Assembly: GCF_964340395.1 (NCBI RefSeq)
Contig: NC_135565.1
Span: forward strand, 7,667,742 to 7,731,741
Source of the DNA: Glandiceps talaboti
Lineage: Eukaryota; Hemichordata; Enteropneusta; Spengelidae
Length of the DNA stretch: 64,000 nt
Reading direction: 5' to 3'
The translations under genes were made by a program, and so were the position numbers. Under the pieces are notes generated by a model. That model saw only the letters and a list, made by a program, of their open reading frames with translations, did not search any database and was not told the origin of the DNA. Positions 14,201-26,700 of the stretch are shown here, piece by piece (position 1 is the first letter of the stretch; each line of letters opens with the position of its first letter).

Positions 14201-14917
14201 ACATATGTATGGCTATGCGCAAACTTCACCAAGCGAGTAACTAAACAGAAAACCGTGACACATCGAATACAAAGTACGATTGCCACCACTTCCTACTTCA
14301 TTACATGTAGTCGTGTTAGCCCCTATAAGTTCAAAGTCGGGGAAAACCTAACTTGTGGTATGATACCTAGAGTCAAAACAACAGGTACATCCACGTACAG
14401 ACAAATACATATGAAAAGGGTATTTACTAGGTCTAATGCCTTTATTCTTCAAGTTGTTAAGTCGCTTTTGTATTCGCACCGCACTCCTCTATCAGAGATA
14501 GAGGGACTGTATTCGGACGTTACTGTAAATTATTTTGAATGCCGCATCATGATGAACGCATTGACGTTGGCTTTCAGATGTTTCAAGTTTCCCGTGAGTT
14601 TAAGTTTTTTGACCAAAAACTACATTTTTTGACCCAAAAATGGCTCTAAGTCGGAGAGTTTTTATTACTTCTTTGCCACACAGCAACACACACAATGTAC
14701 ATGTAGTGTGAATAAGTACTATTATTTACTTTCAAATGAAAAAATGACTTTGGGCATAATACATTGAATATGAATTAACAAATACAGTAGTTAATTAAAA
14801 AACTATTTAACCTTACAAGTATGACTCAAAACATACTATTTTCACAAAAATGTAATATTGAAATAATCTCAAAAAAGGTTTGAGTTCATTCAATCGGCAT
14901 GTGGCAACCACTCTCAT

Positions 14918-17546
14918 CTATAGGTAAACTGGGCATGCCATAATAATTTCATTTCTCTCAGTCCTTTCCCTTACTGCCACATATTTACTACATACTCTTT
15001 GTACAGATATGTATGTTGCTGGGCCTGTTTTTTTCCATTTGTCCTGCTTTCCAAACAGAGAGAGAAGGGGAATACTCAAAGGTAGTCTCCATTGGTTTAT
15101 ACCAATCTTCTCCAGCAATAATGTGAACTCCAGCAATTCACCACGCACTTCAACACAGTGAGTCATGTGGTACTTTACTTTACCAGGCCTGATAAACTTC
15201 TTACCATCCAATATTGTACAGTTTTCATTGGCCCACGAAGACATTACATAACTATACCGCAATGTATGCCTATTCAAAGCTGACCCATACAACTCTTGAT
15301 CTATGTGAATAGTGCTCCACTTTTTGTATGTTTGGCTCACACAAGAATGTGGTAAAGCAGCACTGATATATTTTCTGATACATTCGTATGTTTCTATCAC
15401 ATGGGGCCAACAATGATAAGTGGGACTGATTCTTTGTTTTGGTAGCTGTATTATCAGACCAGATTTTATGATTAACAACACTTCTAAGTGGTTCAAGTGC
15501 AAATGTAATTAAATGGGGAATCAATGTTGGTGATGACAAGGTTTCAAAGAAAGATGTACATGGTTTGTCAAGGCATAGAGGTAGCAATTCATCTCTATAC
15601 AGGTACGGTAATTTGAATTGTAGTTCATATGTGATATCTGTGACATTATGGTTCTTATGAACTGCGTCCCAATAGAATGTTTGTTTGTTTTTATGTCACT
15701 TATTGCTCCATTGCATAGAAAAACACCAAAACCCGTAGACAGGCCCATAGTCCTCTACACACTCTGCAAGATGCCCATGAATGTACATATCTGGTGTAAC
15801 TGTCAAGGTGCCATATTATCACTCAAATGTACGACAGAACTTGGTCATATATATAAAAGTCAGCTTTACGAACGTCACCTTTACTTACATATGATCTGTA
15901 CAGATACCGACAAGCTAATACAAAATTCTGCCAGCACTGTAAAAGAACTTTGTGAAGAATACCTTTCAGTGCAAACATACTGTAAAGAACGGTCCAATTT
16001 TTCCATTGATGCTATTTTAGTAGGTAATCTCCCTAAATCGTCTGTTGTATTTATCCTTTCTATTCTGTTTTCCATTTTCTTCAAGCAATTATCGACCCAC
16101 GTTGTAAAATCCTTCCTTGCAGTGCCAGTAAAGAGATTGTGCATTAGATCAATAACACAAATCAAACATGAATGAAGTATTCCAATTCCAAAAGTGATAT
16201 GTGTTTCTCTCCATACTTCCTTTCCATTGCTTTACTTTGTGATTTTGAAGTAGCCTTATTGATAAGTGTTGCATATTTCCTGTGAAGATGGTTTGACCTT
16301 GGCATCCATGCATTTCTTGCAAAACCACTATAATCAAGTTTTCTTTTGGGCTTACCATTCTTGTCATTTGATCCAGTGTAAACAGATGGGAACTCTTTAA
16401 AACACTTTGAACAACCATTGGTTGCACATTGGCCAACAAAACCAGAGAGTTTTCTGTTTTCTGGCAAATCAGAAGTGCAACACAGTAATGCTGCCTTGCA
16501 TGACTCTCCTATACCTGGCTGCCTGTAGGTTTTTAACTTAACCCCTTTCAATAACAGCTGGAGTTCTTTCACTAATGTTTCAAGGAAAGGTTTCAATGGG
16601 TCAGACTCTTTGTGTAATGCTGGTATAATCCCAAATAGAACTATATTTTCTTTCTTGAAACGTATCTCCCGTGGTAGATTCATCACAATCATAAATAGGA
16701 CTCCAACTGAAAAATTACACCTACGTTCATAAGGCTGAAACCAGTCAAAGTTTGACGTAAGGTCAAAATTACAATCACTATCCCAAGAGCTACCTCCTTC
16801 TTTCGTCTTAAAATCTTCCATACCTTTCCGTCGTAAACATCAGCCATATGGCCATGTACTTGTCTTTCTTTCCACCTACTACAATCACTTTGAAACTGTG
16901 GTCGCAACAGAAAAACCTTTCTAATGTGTCAATGATACTTTGATAACAGTATACTTCCAGAGTCATATACTTCCTAATGCCATTTGACAATATCACTTCT
17001 TTAGCTAACTGTGTACCACATGTTTTGATACACCGTCTTGTCTTGCGGATTACTGTATCAAATTTCTTTATGTGGAATTCTGGTTTCTAATAATGTAATC
17101 TTCAAAACTATACATTTAAGATACTTTGGACATACAGCAAATTTGACAAATTCATCTCTGTTCAAACCAAGGTACTGGCTCATGTACAGAGAAGAAGGGA
17201 ATGCTGAATACATTGGTAACATTGCCTGATAATCATTTGCGATACACCTAATCCATATGCCAAGAAAATTCAAAAGTCTTTCCACAGCATTATTGCTTAC
17301 ATAATTTGTCACCTGCCATGTCAATAAAAAGTACATTAACCACACCAAAGGTTGAATACACCTAGATTTTCCGGATTCTGTAATTATTTCTCGATGGTCA
17401 CTTGTGTATTTTGAGAAGTCAATCAAATCTCGTGGATCAAAGTTATCATAATCAGAGTTAGATTCATCCTCCTCGCTGAAAATGTCACTTTCGTCGTCAG
17501 TAGAACTGCTGCTTGTAGAGTTGTCATCACTGCTGGAACATATCAT
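14918..17546 (-). pseudogene. Broken EnSpm/CACTA-type transposase (Transposase_21-like)
   Basis: Consecutive minus-strand frames make one decayed transposase. From the N terminus: a Ser/Asp/Glu-rich start (17546-17430), then NAVERLLNFLGIW, LPREIRFKKENIVLFGIIPA with PLKPFLETLVKELQ (about 16700-16560), a cysteine cluster (CATNGCSKCFKEFP), and VIDLMHNLFTGTA (about 16150), which is the D-x-MHNLFLGT signature region of tnp2-like transposases. C-terminal parts run to 14918. At least four frame changes or stops separate the parts, so it is inactive. Terminal inverted repeats were not identified by eye. Confidence 0.7.
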
Positions 17547-17549
17547 ACT

Positions 17550-18940
17550 CTGGCGTTAAAACCTGGAATAATATGCCTGTTGAGATTCGGTCTATTGGCT
17601 CACGCACGAATTTTATAAAGACATTGAAAGAGTCGTTCTTCTCAAAATATGTATAACCATGATGGCATGTACAACTTTATATTTCTTTCGTGAACTGACT
17701 GTGGTGATTGTATGTGTATCAATTTTACTGTTCCACTGTTGATTGTTGTGCCTTGTCATTTTGTTATGTTTCGTATTTGTTATATTTGCTATGGAAATCT
17801 TGAACATCGAATATATACACCTACAAGTACGAGTGTGCTTGTTAGTCACTAAGGGGATACAAGCTTGACTAGCTTTGCTATTTCTTGATCCCTTTTGCCT
17901 TTTATTCTGTATGTGTATCTTTTTTAAGATTGATTTTTATTATTATTATATTTGTGAATAAACTTATTATTAACATTGTTCATCACTTGAGCATGTTGAG
18001 TCATTATCTGTACACCGTTCATTTTCAGTAGTGCATGGAGTACTTTCTGCATATGCCTGTTTGCATGAAACACAAAAAAACGTAAATTATATTTTTTAAA
18101 TTCATAAACACACAAAGCACATGTACAGACACATACATACATACAAGACTATCCAATATCAAGAGTCTGTTCATATGGCACATGGGCTCAATGCAACAGC
18201 AACAATCTGAGATCAACTGGTAGGAATTCTAATCTGTGAAAGATTGGAATATATCCCTACACCCATTATCCACATATACATTCTTTTGAAACCTATGACC
18301 TATTTGAAAATTGTTGGTCATGCATGCCTCATTTCCCCTACGCAAAACTGCACGTTCTCACAATAAAACTCTTGAGGAACTCTTAAAGAATATATAAAAC
18401 CCGACATTTTCAGAGCAATATTATAGTAAACTTGAGAAGTTCTACAACAATTATTCAATGTGTAGCCATTTTTTTTTCAATGGCATAACTGACATGTATT
18501 TGTCTCTGCCGGTGTTATATTCTGGATCCCATGCATTCACAACAGTACCATTATACTACATTCCTTCCATACACAATTGCAATACCAGCATTTGGCTTAA
18601 AGAGGGAACTTTGAGTTCCATGGCCTAATGTGTTACAAATTATAAGGTGAACACTTGTAAAATTTCACAATCCGATACATAATAATTACTTTGAATTTAG
18701 TAATCCGATATATGATGTTACATGAAAGCAAAATACAAAATATGAACACTCAAGACTGTATCATGAACTATTAAATCATTCTAAATATTATCAAAACAAA
18801 GTAATCTTACACCAGATACATTGTAAAATTTGAGTATCAAAATTTGGATTGAATTTATTAATCTATTACATTCTGATCTTACATGAAAGCAAAATATATC
18901 TGCACCACGTATGTAATATGTTCCATTATTACACATGTAC
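17550..18940. other. Intergenic, no supportable gene
   Basis: AT-rich sequence between the transposase remnant and repeat family 2; short Cys/Val-rich ORFs come from CATA/CACA repeats. Confidence 0.5.
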
Positions 18941-18945
18941 TAGAG

Positions 18946-19280
18946 ACTACTTGCACTGGTATTTTAATTGCAATACAAATGATAATATTATGTAATAGGG
19001 ACGCGATAGTTCGCTACACAGGAAATCGCGTGATCGCGCTATATCATTTTTATGGACATTTGCCATTTCAGATAAACATATGTAATAATAACAGAACTCT
19101 AATACCACATGAGTTCCAGTGTGGTTACTCAGCGGGATTTGCACTCATGCTTACATTGTTTTCTGCTGCACTTTCACTTGATACGCTCGTGAAAGTACGG
19201 GCGCAGAGAACACTGCAAACACTCATGCAAATACCGCGAGTAGGCCACACTTCATGAGGGCTGTCATATTATACCATGCA
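18946..19280 (+). mobile_element. Non-autonomous repeat family 2, copy 1
   Basis: Starts GACTACTTGCACTGG, contains ATCGCGTGATCGC, CAGATAAACATATGTAATAA and GAACACTGCAAACACTC, and ends near GGGCTGTCATATTAT. Homologous to 25683-26005 and, inverted, to 46831-47246. No coding potential. Confidence 0.7.
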
Positions 19281-20208
19281 CAAACCAGGTTCAACACAAA
19301 ATATAGAATATATACACTGGTCGTTCTACGTCACTACAATGTGCGTCTGTGTCATGACAACGCGTGTATACATCAATGGTTCTGTTGTATTCGAAATATG
19401 AGTCAAAACGTTCAAAATGGTTATTTCCAAAATTTTTCTTTCATATTACTGGCACTGGTATAATTACGTTATTCTACAATTTACCTCTCTTCATTCAGCC
19501 GGAAAATACTCATGACCTAAGGGTTGTCACTACTCGTCTCGCGACTCATAGTTACAACCCCCCCCCCCCCCCACTGTATTTTCCTTGGCTGAACAAAGAA
19601 AAAAAAGAGGAATAACATTTAAAAGTACAGACAACTAAACAAATATCATCTGCATAAATACTTCACCATGTATGATGTGAAATTAGACATAAGTAAATTT
19701 ATAAGGTAAAGGCCTGAAACTACTATCTTAATGTATCAATGTTGTATTCAATCCTTTTACTAAATTCCAAAATAAGTTCATAATCATAAACATCACAAAA
19801 TACCAGGCACCACACACTTAAATGTTACCTTACCATGAAGTCGAAATAAAATCAATCATTTAATTCTAAACTAAACAGCAAACAATAGTCTTAATTTACC
19901 AATGTTATCTAAACGATTGACTGTGAAAGTTTCAGTCATAAAACAATAGTGATACGCATCTCCCGAAACAATACTAGTTTCAACGATCTATAAAACACAT
20001 TTCTATATTAGTGCTAAAACCAGCTGGACATGGTTGGCCTGTAAATTCATTTGGCGTATAGTATGTTGGTCATTTTGTCTTTGGATTGTGGGTATACTTG
20101 TAATATGTGGTTTTTTAATTACTAGTTGTTCGGTTGTCTGGTCACTCTGAAGGTGATTTCTCTCTAATGTGTTTGTCATTTGTTGATTTTCCAAGTATTC
20201 CGACATGT

Positions 20209-20214
20209 TTTATT
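20209..20214 (-). promoter_or_regulatory. Candidate polyadenylation signal for gene A
   Basis: AATAAA on the minus strand, about 60 bp beyond the end of the tail-exon open frame and about 490 bp beyond the first TAG. Confidence 0.4.
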
Positions 20215-20275
20215 TTCAATACCGTGTTGAAATGTTGGCTGTGTCCTCTTCAAGGTTTGTGTTCCAAGGAGACAT

Positions 20276-20755
20276 TTAGATTATCCCATCTTTTAGCTCC
20301 ATGTCCTCTGATGTTATTTCCTGTGATGTGTTTATGTTCTCTGTTGACATTTCAGATGAATCTCCGTCACCTACATTGTATTCTTGAGTCTCACCAGGTA
20401 CAGTGTCATCAGCATTTTCGTTTTTCGATGACATTTCAGGTTTTTCATCAATCTGTGACATTTCGGATCGTTCGTCATTACACGCGTAGTCTTCCTTGGG
20501 TACGTCAGGTGCGCTGTCGTTAGTATTTATGTCTGGCGACATTTTAGGATTGTTGTCAGTTTGTGATGGACACTTTGATGAAGTTGATGGTGTAGGTTCT
20601 TCATTATTTGTGTTATTAGTTTCCGGCGACGGGTTAGAAGCTCAACACTCTGGTTTATCATTATCTCCCGCTGATTTGGGATCTTTCGGCTGCACTGGTT
20701 TCTACACTGGTCCACGCATCTTATCTATCAAGAGGCATGCACCAAGACAACTCTC
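20276..20755 (-). CDS. Gene A exon 29: acidic tail exon with two nonsense codons
   Basis: The acceptor ctcag at 20760-20756 opens [17 protein letters not shown], then TAG at 20704-20702, where gene B has GAA. A second in-frame stop (TGA for GGA in B) follows before ASNPSPE. The same frame then stays open through an Asn/Ser/Glu/Asp-rich tail (APDVPKEDYACNDERSEMS, PEMSSKNENADD) to 20276. So the tail was once about 160 residues and is now probably cut after 17. AATAAA (minus) at 20209-20214. Confidence 0.65.
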
Positions 20756-23700
20756 CTGAGAAGCGAAGTAAACAAATGTTTTAACATTCATTTTCATTAT
20801 GCATATTAGAATTAAAACGCCTCATTTAAATGTACAAATTGGCATATAGTCAATATAGTTTTACTCTCACCGAAACTGAACAAATGTCAACAACTTAATG
20901 TTTATGTTTAGTACTGTTGAGCCGTAGGAATGCTAACTTTATGTGTAATTTTTTTCATGATACTTTGAAAAAGCACCCCCCCCCCCAAAAAAAAAAAAAA
21001 ATCATATTCGGTGATATCATTATAAAAATTTATTAACGAAACCTTTTGTACTGGTCCCCCTATTTCATATGCCCCGTTTATTAATCCAAAGTGAAAGACT
21101 ATGGAAATGTGGCTATGTACATAATTCAGGTAAAGGGATTTCGATTGCCTCAAATCTCTCGGATTTAATGTTTTCCGGGAGAAGAATTCGGAGAATATGC
21201 TTCGCTCATTAGGCAAGATTTAGTTTCTTGGTATTGCTCTGCATAGAATGTTGTTATCACAAACGTATGGCAATTATAACATTATGACTAGTCACAATAT
21301 TGTATCATTTATATTACATTAAAGATATAACGAAACCTACATTGACAGTGTCAATCAAGATATGATCGCCATCTATAACTCCATGGTATAATTTGCAATC
21401 ATGAAGAGTTTCAAGGGCAACGACCAGATCGTTTAACACATTTTTTTCAACTTCCTTGTTCAGTGACTGCCAGTCCATGAACTCTGACCTCCTGATAAGT
21501 GACATTTCTCTGATATCATTAAATAATGGCGACCAAAATAGTCTGCATTTCTGCAACATCCTGATTTGCTCACATTTAAATTCCTTGGGTAAATCTGCAA
21601 AACAGACCAGTATAAAACATTACTGAAATACATACCATGTTAATAATAATGATGTGATATATATATAACTGATATTTCTTCTAAAATGCTGCGAGTATGT
21701 TTTGGATTACGAAAGTCTTAAAAAATTCGCAAGTGTATTGTTTTATATTGTTGACAGCAGTAACAAATTCTGGAATGGTAATGGTAATGAATATGTAAAT
21801 AGACAGGTTCCGGTAGGTAGTTTTTAGGTACTACATGGTGAAACTTACCTGTGTTGCCAGTCTTGTCAGGCATATGTAAAATAGTTTTCAGGATCAAGGT
21901 AACACCAATGAACTTGAATTCACTCGTCCATAAGTAATAGATACATGGGTTGGTAATAGAGTTCAATGGTAGGATAATAACCGCAATCACCGGATATATA
22001 ATACTGTTCAACTCTACCCGAGCCACACCAACAAAACTTATTATGACGATTGGTATCCAGAAAACCAAGTTTGTGGTGATAATGACCATAACTCTAATCA
22101 GAATCGTATAGTCTTCTCGAGATTTACGGCTTGTCTGAAGAGCACCACGGGTTTTGTTTGTGGCTCTTAAAATAGCAATGTAACATGCAGTTATCAAGAG
22201 TATGAAAACTAAGTTTAAAATTGTAAACATTGCAATTGAGTATTCCCAACCCGGAGGTTGATCATGGCGAAAGTGTAATGGCAAACAAACTTTGTTTTTA
22301 CCGTAAAACAAGCTTCCGAAATGTGATATTTCTGTAATAGGTAACGTGATGATGAACATTAAGAGAATGGACCAAATCGTAACAATAAGAAGTACCAATT
22401 TTCGGCTCACGCGAATCAGTTTCATTGGATTTGAAATGACTATTGATCGTATCATAGTCATAAGAGCCACAATAAACAAGGACATTTGATTAGAAAATGT
22501 AACCAGAATGCCAAGAGTAGTACAGAAAGGACTTGCCCGCCAGGATAAGTCATGTACAATGTAATCATTGATAAAGTACAGGTCAACACTCGCCAAGGTT
22601 ATCACATATATACCCATCAACAGATCAGCAATTGATAAAATCAGAATCAAGAACACATCACATGACTTGAGAGCTTTTCTGTTCTGTTCCTGCAATCTCC
22701 AAATAACACAGGATAGGTTTAAACAAAATGACACTAGACCTATTATCCATCCTATAACACGTATAGCTGTATTTGATAGAATGTCGTCACATGATGACAA
22801 TACGTCAGCTTCAGGCAGACAAGAGTGCTTACTATCTTCTTGTATCCCAGCGATACAACAAAACGAATAATGATCAGAGTACCTGTTGAGATAAACTTTG
22901 ATCCATTAGAAACGTAAGCAACTGAGAGAATTGATCGGATTGTCAGAGTGAAATTAAATTTGATAACGGTACTTTCTTACGCATGGTAAATACTGACACC
23001 AATTACGAAGAATCACTTAAATTAACAAACGGACACTTTACACTGATGACAAACTTACTTAAAAACAACAACACAAATACAAAATTAGTGAAACTCTTCA
23101 AAGAATAGCTTTACAGTATGACTTACAAAATACGCAATGTTACCAATTCATCGAAAACGTCCTTTTCAAAATGAATGATTTCGTTCTGACGAATGTCCCT
23201 GTAAAGATTAAGACCTAACATTGGTGAAAACAGTACTGATTTCACGTAAGAAATATTGTCGATGTAAGCTCATCTGTGTAGGCTAATGTATCTAAATAAA
23301 ACTTCAACTTGAAACACTACACACAATTGATACTTTAAATTAGTGACAGCACAACTAAACATTACATTTACACGTTTGGGTTTGTTCATCAGTGTTATTC
23401 TGGTTTGGTCACAAGACTCATCGCAGGTGTGGACGAACGCATCAGTCACATGTAGTTAACATTAATTTCTTAAGTCTTAATGCTAAAGAATTGGGATAAT
23501 GTTGTCTCTCTAAGTTCAAACTGGAACTAAAGTCATGTCTGTTCTGTCCTCTTGTTTACTAATGAATATAGTTCACAGCAGCTAAGAAGGAATCCAAATT
23601 ACAGGGTAAAAGATATAACTTAAAAAAGCATGGTTTTAAAACGTTAACATAAAAACAATTGAAGTCGTAACCCACTCTGACCTTTTTTTTGTAACTTCCA

Positions 23701-26700
23701 ACAGCAGACGAGGAAATTTGTGAACTTCAACTCCTTGAAAAATACGTGGTCATGACACAGGGAAAAGGGTGTGTGAGCAATGTTTTTGCCTTCTGGATTA
23801 TTAATATAACCAATATTATACGTCACCTGTCACCAATCTAGCATTCTGATTGGTCGAGAGCCCTGCAGATACACAGGCGTATTTTTCACCAACAGCCGTA
23901 TTTTTGCTTGTTGTATCACCTGATCACTGCACGTCCCCTTGTAAACAAATCTAGCAGACAACTAGAAATACAGCTATAACCAGCATTTCCAATGCCAAAT
24001 TTGTTGTCAACCGAACAAAATATCACCGTTGTATAAATTTTAACAAGTCTTTGAACTGTACTTTTCATGTTACAGGGAAAAAGCCAAAAATTCCACACAG
24101 AACGGCGAAAGTCCAGTGACGGCGAACTCGCGGTCGTCACGCGATCGTACGATCGTAAACATGAATTCCTAAATTTATGAAGGATATGAAAATTACCACC
24201 ACAGAGGGTGCAGTTTTTGCTTAACTAGAACAAGAAAGCATATCACGAACATTTGTGTACATTTAATGGAATACAGTACGCAAAACAAAGACGCACTCAT
24301 TTTTCAGCTGATGGTTATAAGTTTGAATATATCGCTGAGTGATATGCAAATGGTAAACAATACGTCATACTACTGAGCAAACGCGCACTCTGATTGGATG
24401 AGAAAGTTAAGGCTGACATGTAAACAACCGCATTGCAGTTATCGGAGTGGTGCATGATACTACGCTCAACAGTATAACGCGGAAGTGATTTTATTTTAAA
24501 ATGAAACAGCATTTTTAGACATTCAAAACTTAATTCATCGTCGCAGGTGAGTATAAGTATGTTATTTGCCAAATACTGTTCCACATCTTGCTGCTCGAGT
24601 TAATTTTTCCGGTATAACGGCTCGCCTCCGGCTCTCCGTTATTACCGGAAAAATTACCTCTCGCAGCAAGATATGGAACGGTATTTGGCAAATAACATAT
24701 ACATATTAACAACATTATGTTGCAAAGATTCTTACTTACAATATCTGTAATCTCTTTAATCCAGTGAACAGATCTTTTCTCAGGACATTCAAATTATTTT
24801 CTGACAGATTTCTATGATGATAATGATGACTTGTCATAACAAATATGCATCAACAACATAACAGTAAATACAGCTACTCCAGGAAATGAATTCATTTTCA
24901 AAAAATATGATTTCTTGTGAGTCAGAATTTGCATCACCTGAAATAACTTGCGATTTCAATGGAACATCAAGTTGACTTTTGTCCCTTTATAGGGTATCTT
25001 TGATGCGGACATTGCATCATGGGAGTCGGCAGAAATATATTCGTGGTTGCACAATGAATATTGCTGAGTTATGTTTTACGATGAACGAAAGAGGCACTTA
25101 TGGCTCATAAATATTGTGAATTCATGAAAATACTATTTCTGCAGACCCCTATCATGACTGCAAAGATACACTATAAACGCACAAGATCAACTGTATCCTT
25201 CTCGGAAATCTCCGAAACGTAAAATCATAAATGACTCTCAAGAACCCATAGTTTATAAACATGTGTCGGCATTGCCCTTTCACGTAGCATATTCGGAATC
25301 ATTCAAAGAACCACCTTAAATTCCAAATTTACATTCCATCTTCTACTCACAATGACTCGTGCACAAATTAATGTTGTATGTGTTAAAGCAGAATTAAAAT
25401 TGTGTAGAAATGGGATAACTATAAACGACTTACAGGTGAAGTAAATTTCTTAAGTTTTGAAATAGATGCCTTGGTAGGATCATCAATTCATTTGCAGAGA
25501 GGTCTCTGTGAACAAATACAAATGAAATCAGAAAGAAGGGAAGGACAGTTTATGACCACAGCAAAATGAAAGAAAAGAGAGAAAAACGTAACTGTTTACA
25601 CCTTAAAGTCATGCAGCTACAATTTTAAGATCACATATTACTCTCCATGTTACAATCTAAATATTATTACACATAATACAAGAGATTACTTGCACCAGTG
25701 TGCGCATATAGAAGTGGTATTTGAACTGCAGTTGATTGCCCCCCCCCCCCAATTATTGCAAATCTACATGCAAATGATATGCAAATAAGGACTCGAACGT
25801 TCGTTCTATACAATAGTGCATGGTCGCACTGTCAAGTTTACGGAAAGTTGTTGTTTTGGATACACATGTAAGAATAACAGGAGTGCCAGTGTGGGTACTC
25901 GGGAGTAGTTTTCTTCGTGCTTGCAGTGTTTCCTTCTTCGTTTTCACGAGCGTACTACGACACACCTGCACTAGCGCCTCATAAGGTTCTGTCATAATAT
26001 GCAAATAGTTATTTTGTATCAAGTACATGGTAACCGGTCAATTGGATGTTATATAATTATAAGGGTTATGACTAAAACGAGCAATGCAGGTTTACATTTC
26101 AAGAAGGAGTTCCTTATGTTTTGAAGAGTATCATTTTACTATTAAAACTAAATTTTGCTCTAGAACCAGCAATCATATACTCACAAGTATCCAAGAAATC
26201 CAAGGTTCTTTAGAAGTATCTCAATCAGAGTAACGTTGACATTCAATGCGAGATATTTCATCGTCCTGGATTGAAGAAATTGAAAAACAATATCGAGATT
26301 ATAAGGTTATTTACTATCGGTCAACCAGACTGTGTATTTTTATATTTATTGATATGCACTTATGATAACGGCATTTCTCTTATTTATAAAGTATCAGACC
26401 AAACTCATTTGACTATCCCCATACCATTAAAATGTTTTTGGACATTGTTGTCGTCTTGTTAATACTCAAAATATCGGAATAAAAATACAGAAATAAATGT
26501 TGAGGTGTACTCACAGACTCCGTATAGAATTAGGAACTTGAAATAAAGATGACGATAGATTGGTACAAATCATTTCTAAGTCTCTGAATTGACAACCATT
26601 GAAACGAACAACTTCTATAATAATTAAGAGAACATACAGAAAAATATCATTGTTCATTTTAGAACAAGAGTTGAATAACACAATACTATTATTTACCTAG

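Noticed and set aside
14189-14632. 147-codon plus-strand ORF
   Set aside because: Begins in a (GT)n tract at the end of the LINE endonuclease fragment and has no recognisable domain.
15648-16175. 175-codon plus-strand ORF
   Set aside because: Antisense shadow of the transposase remnant.
20134-20759. Plus-strand ORFs over 20.1-20.8 kb
   Set aside because: Antisense of the gene A tail exon; the minus strand shows homology to gene B.
22568-22870. 100-codon plus-strand ORF, repeated at 49078-49380 (minus)
   Set aside because: Antisense shadow of the 7TM exon, conserved only because the exon is duplicated.
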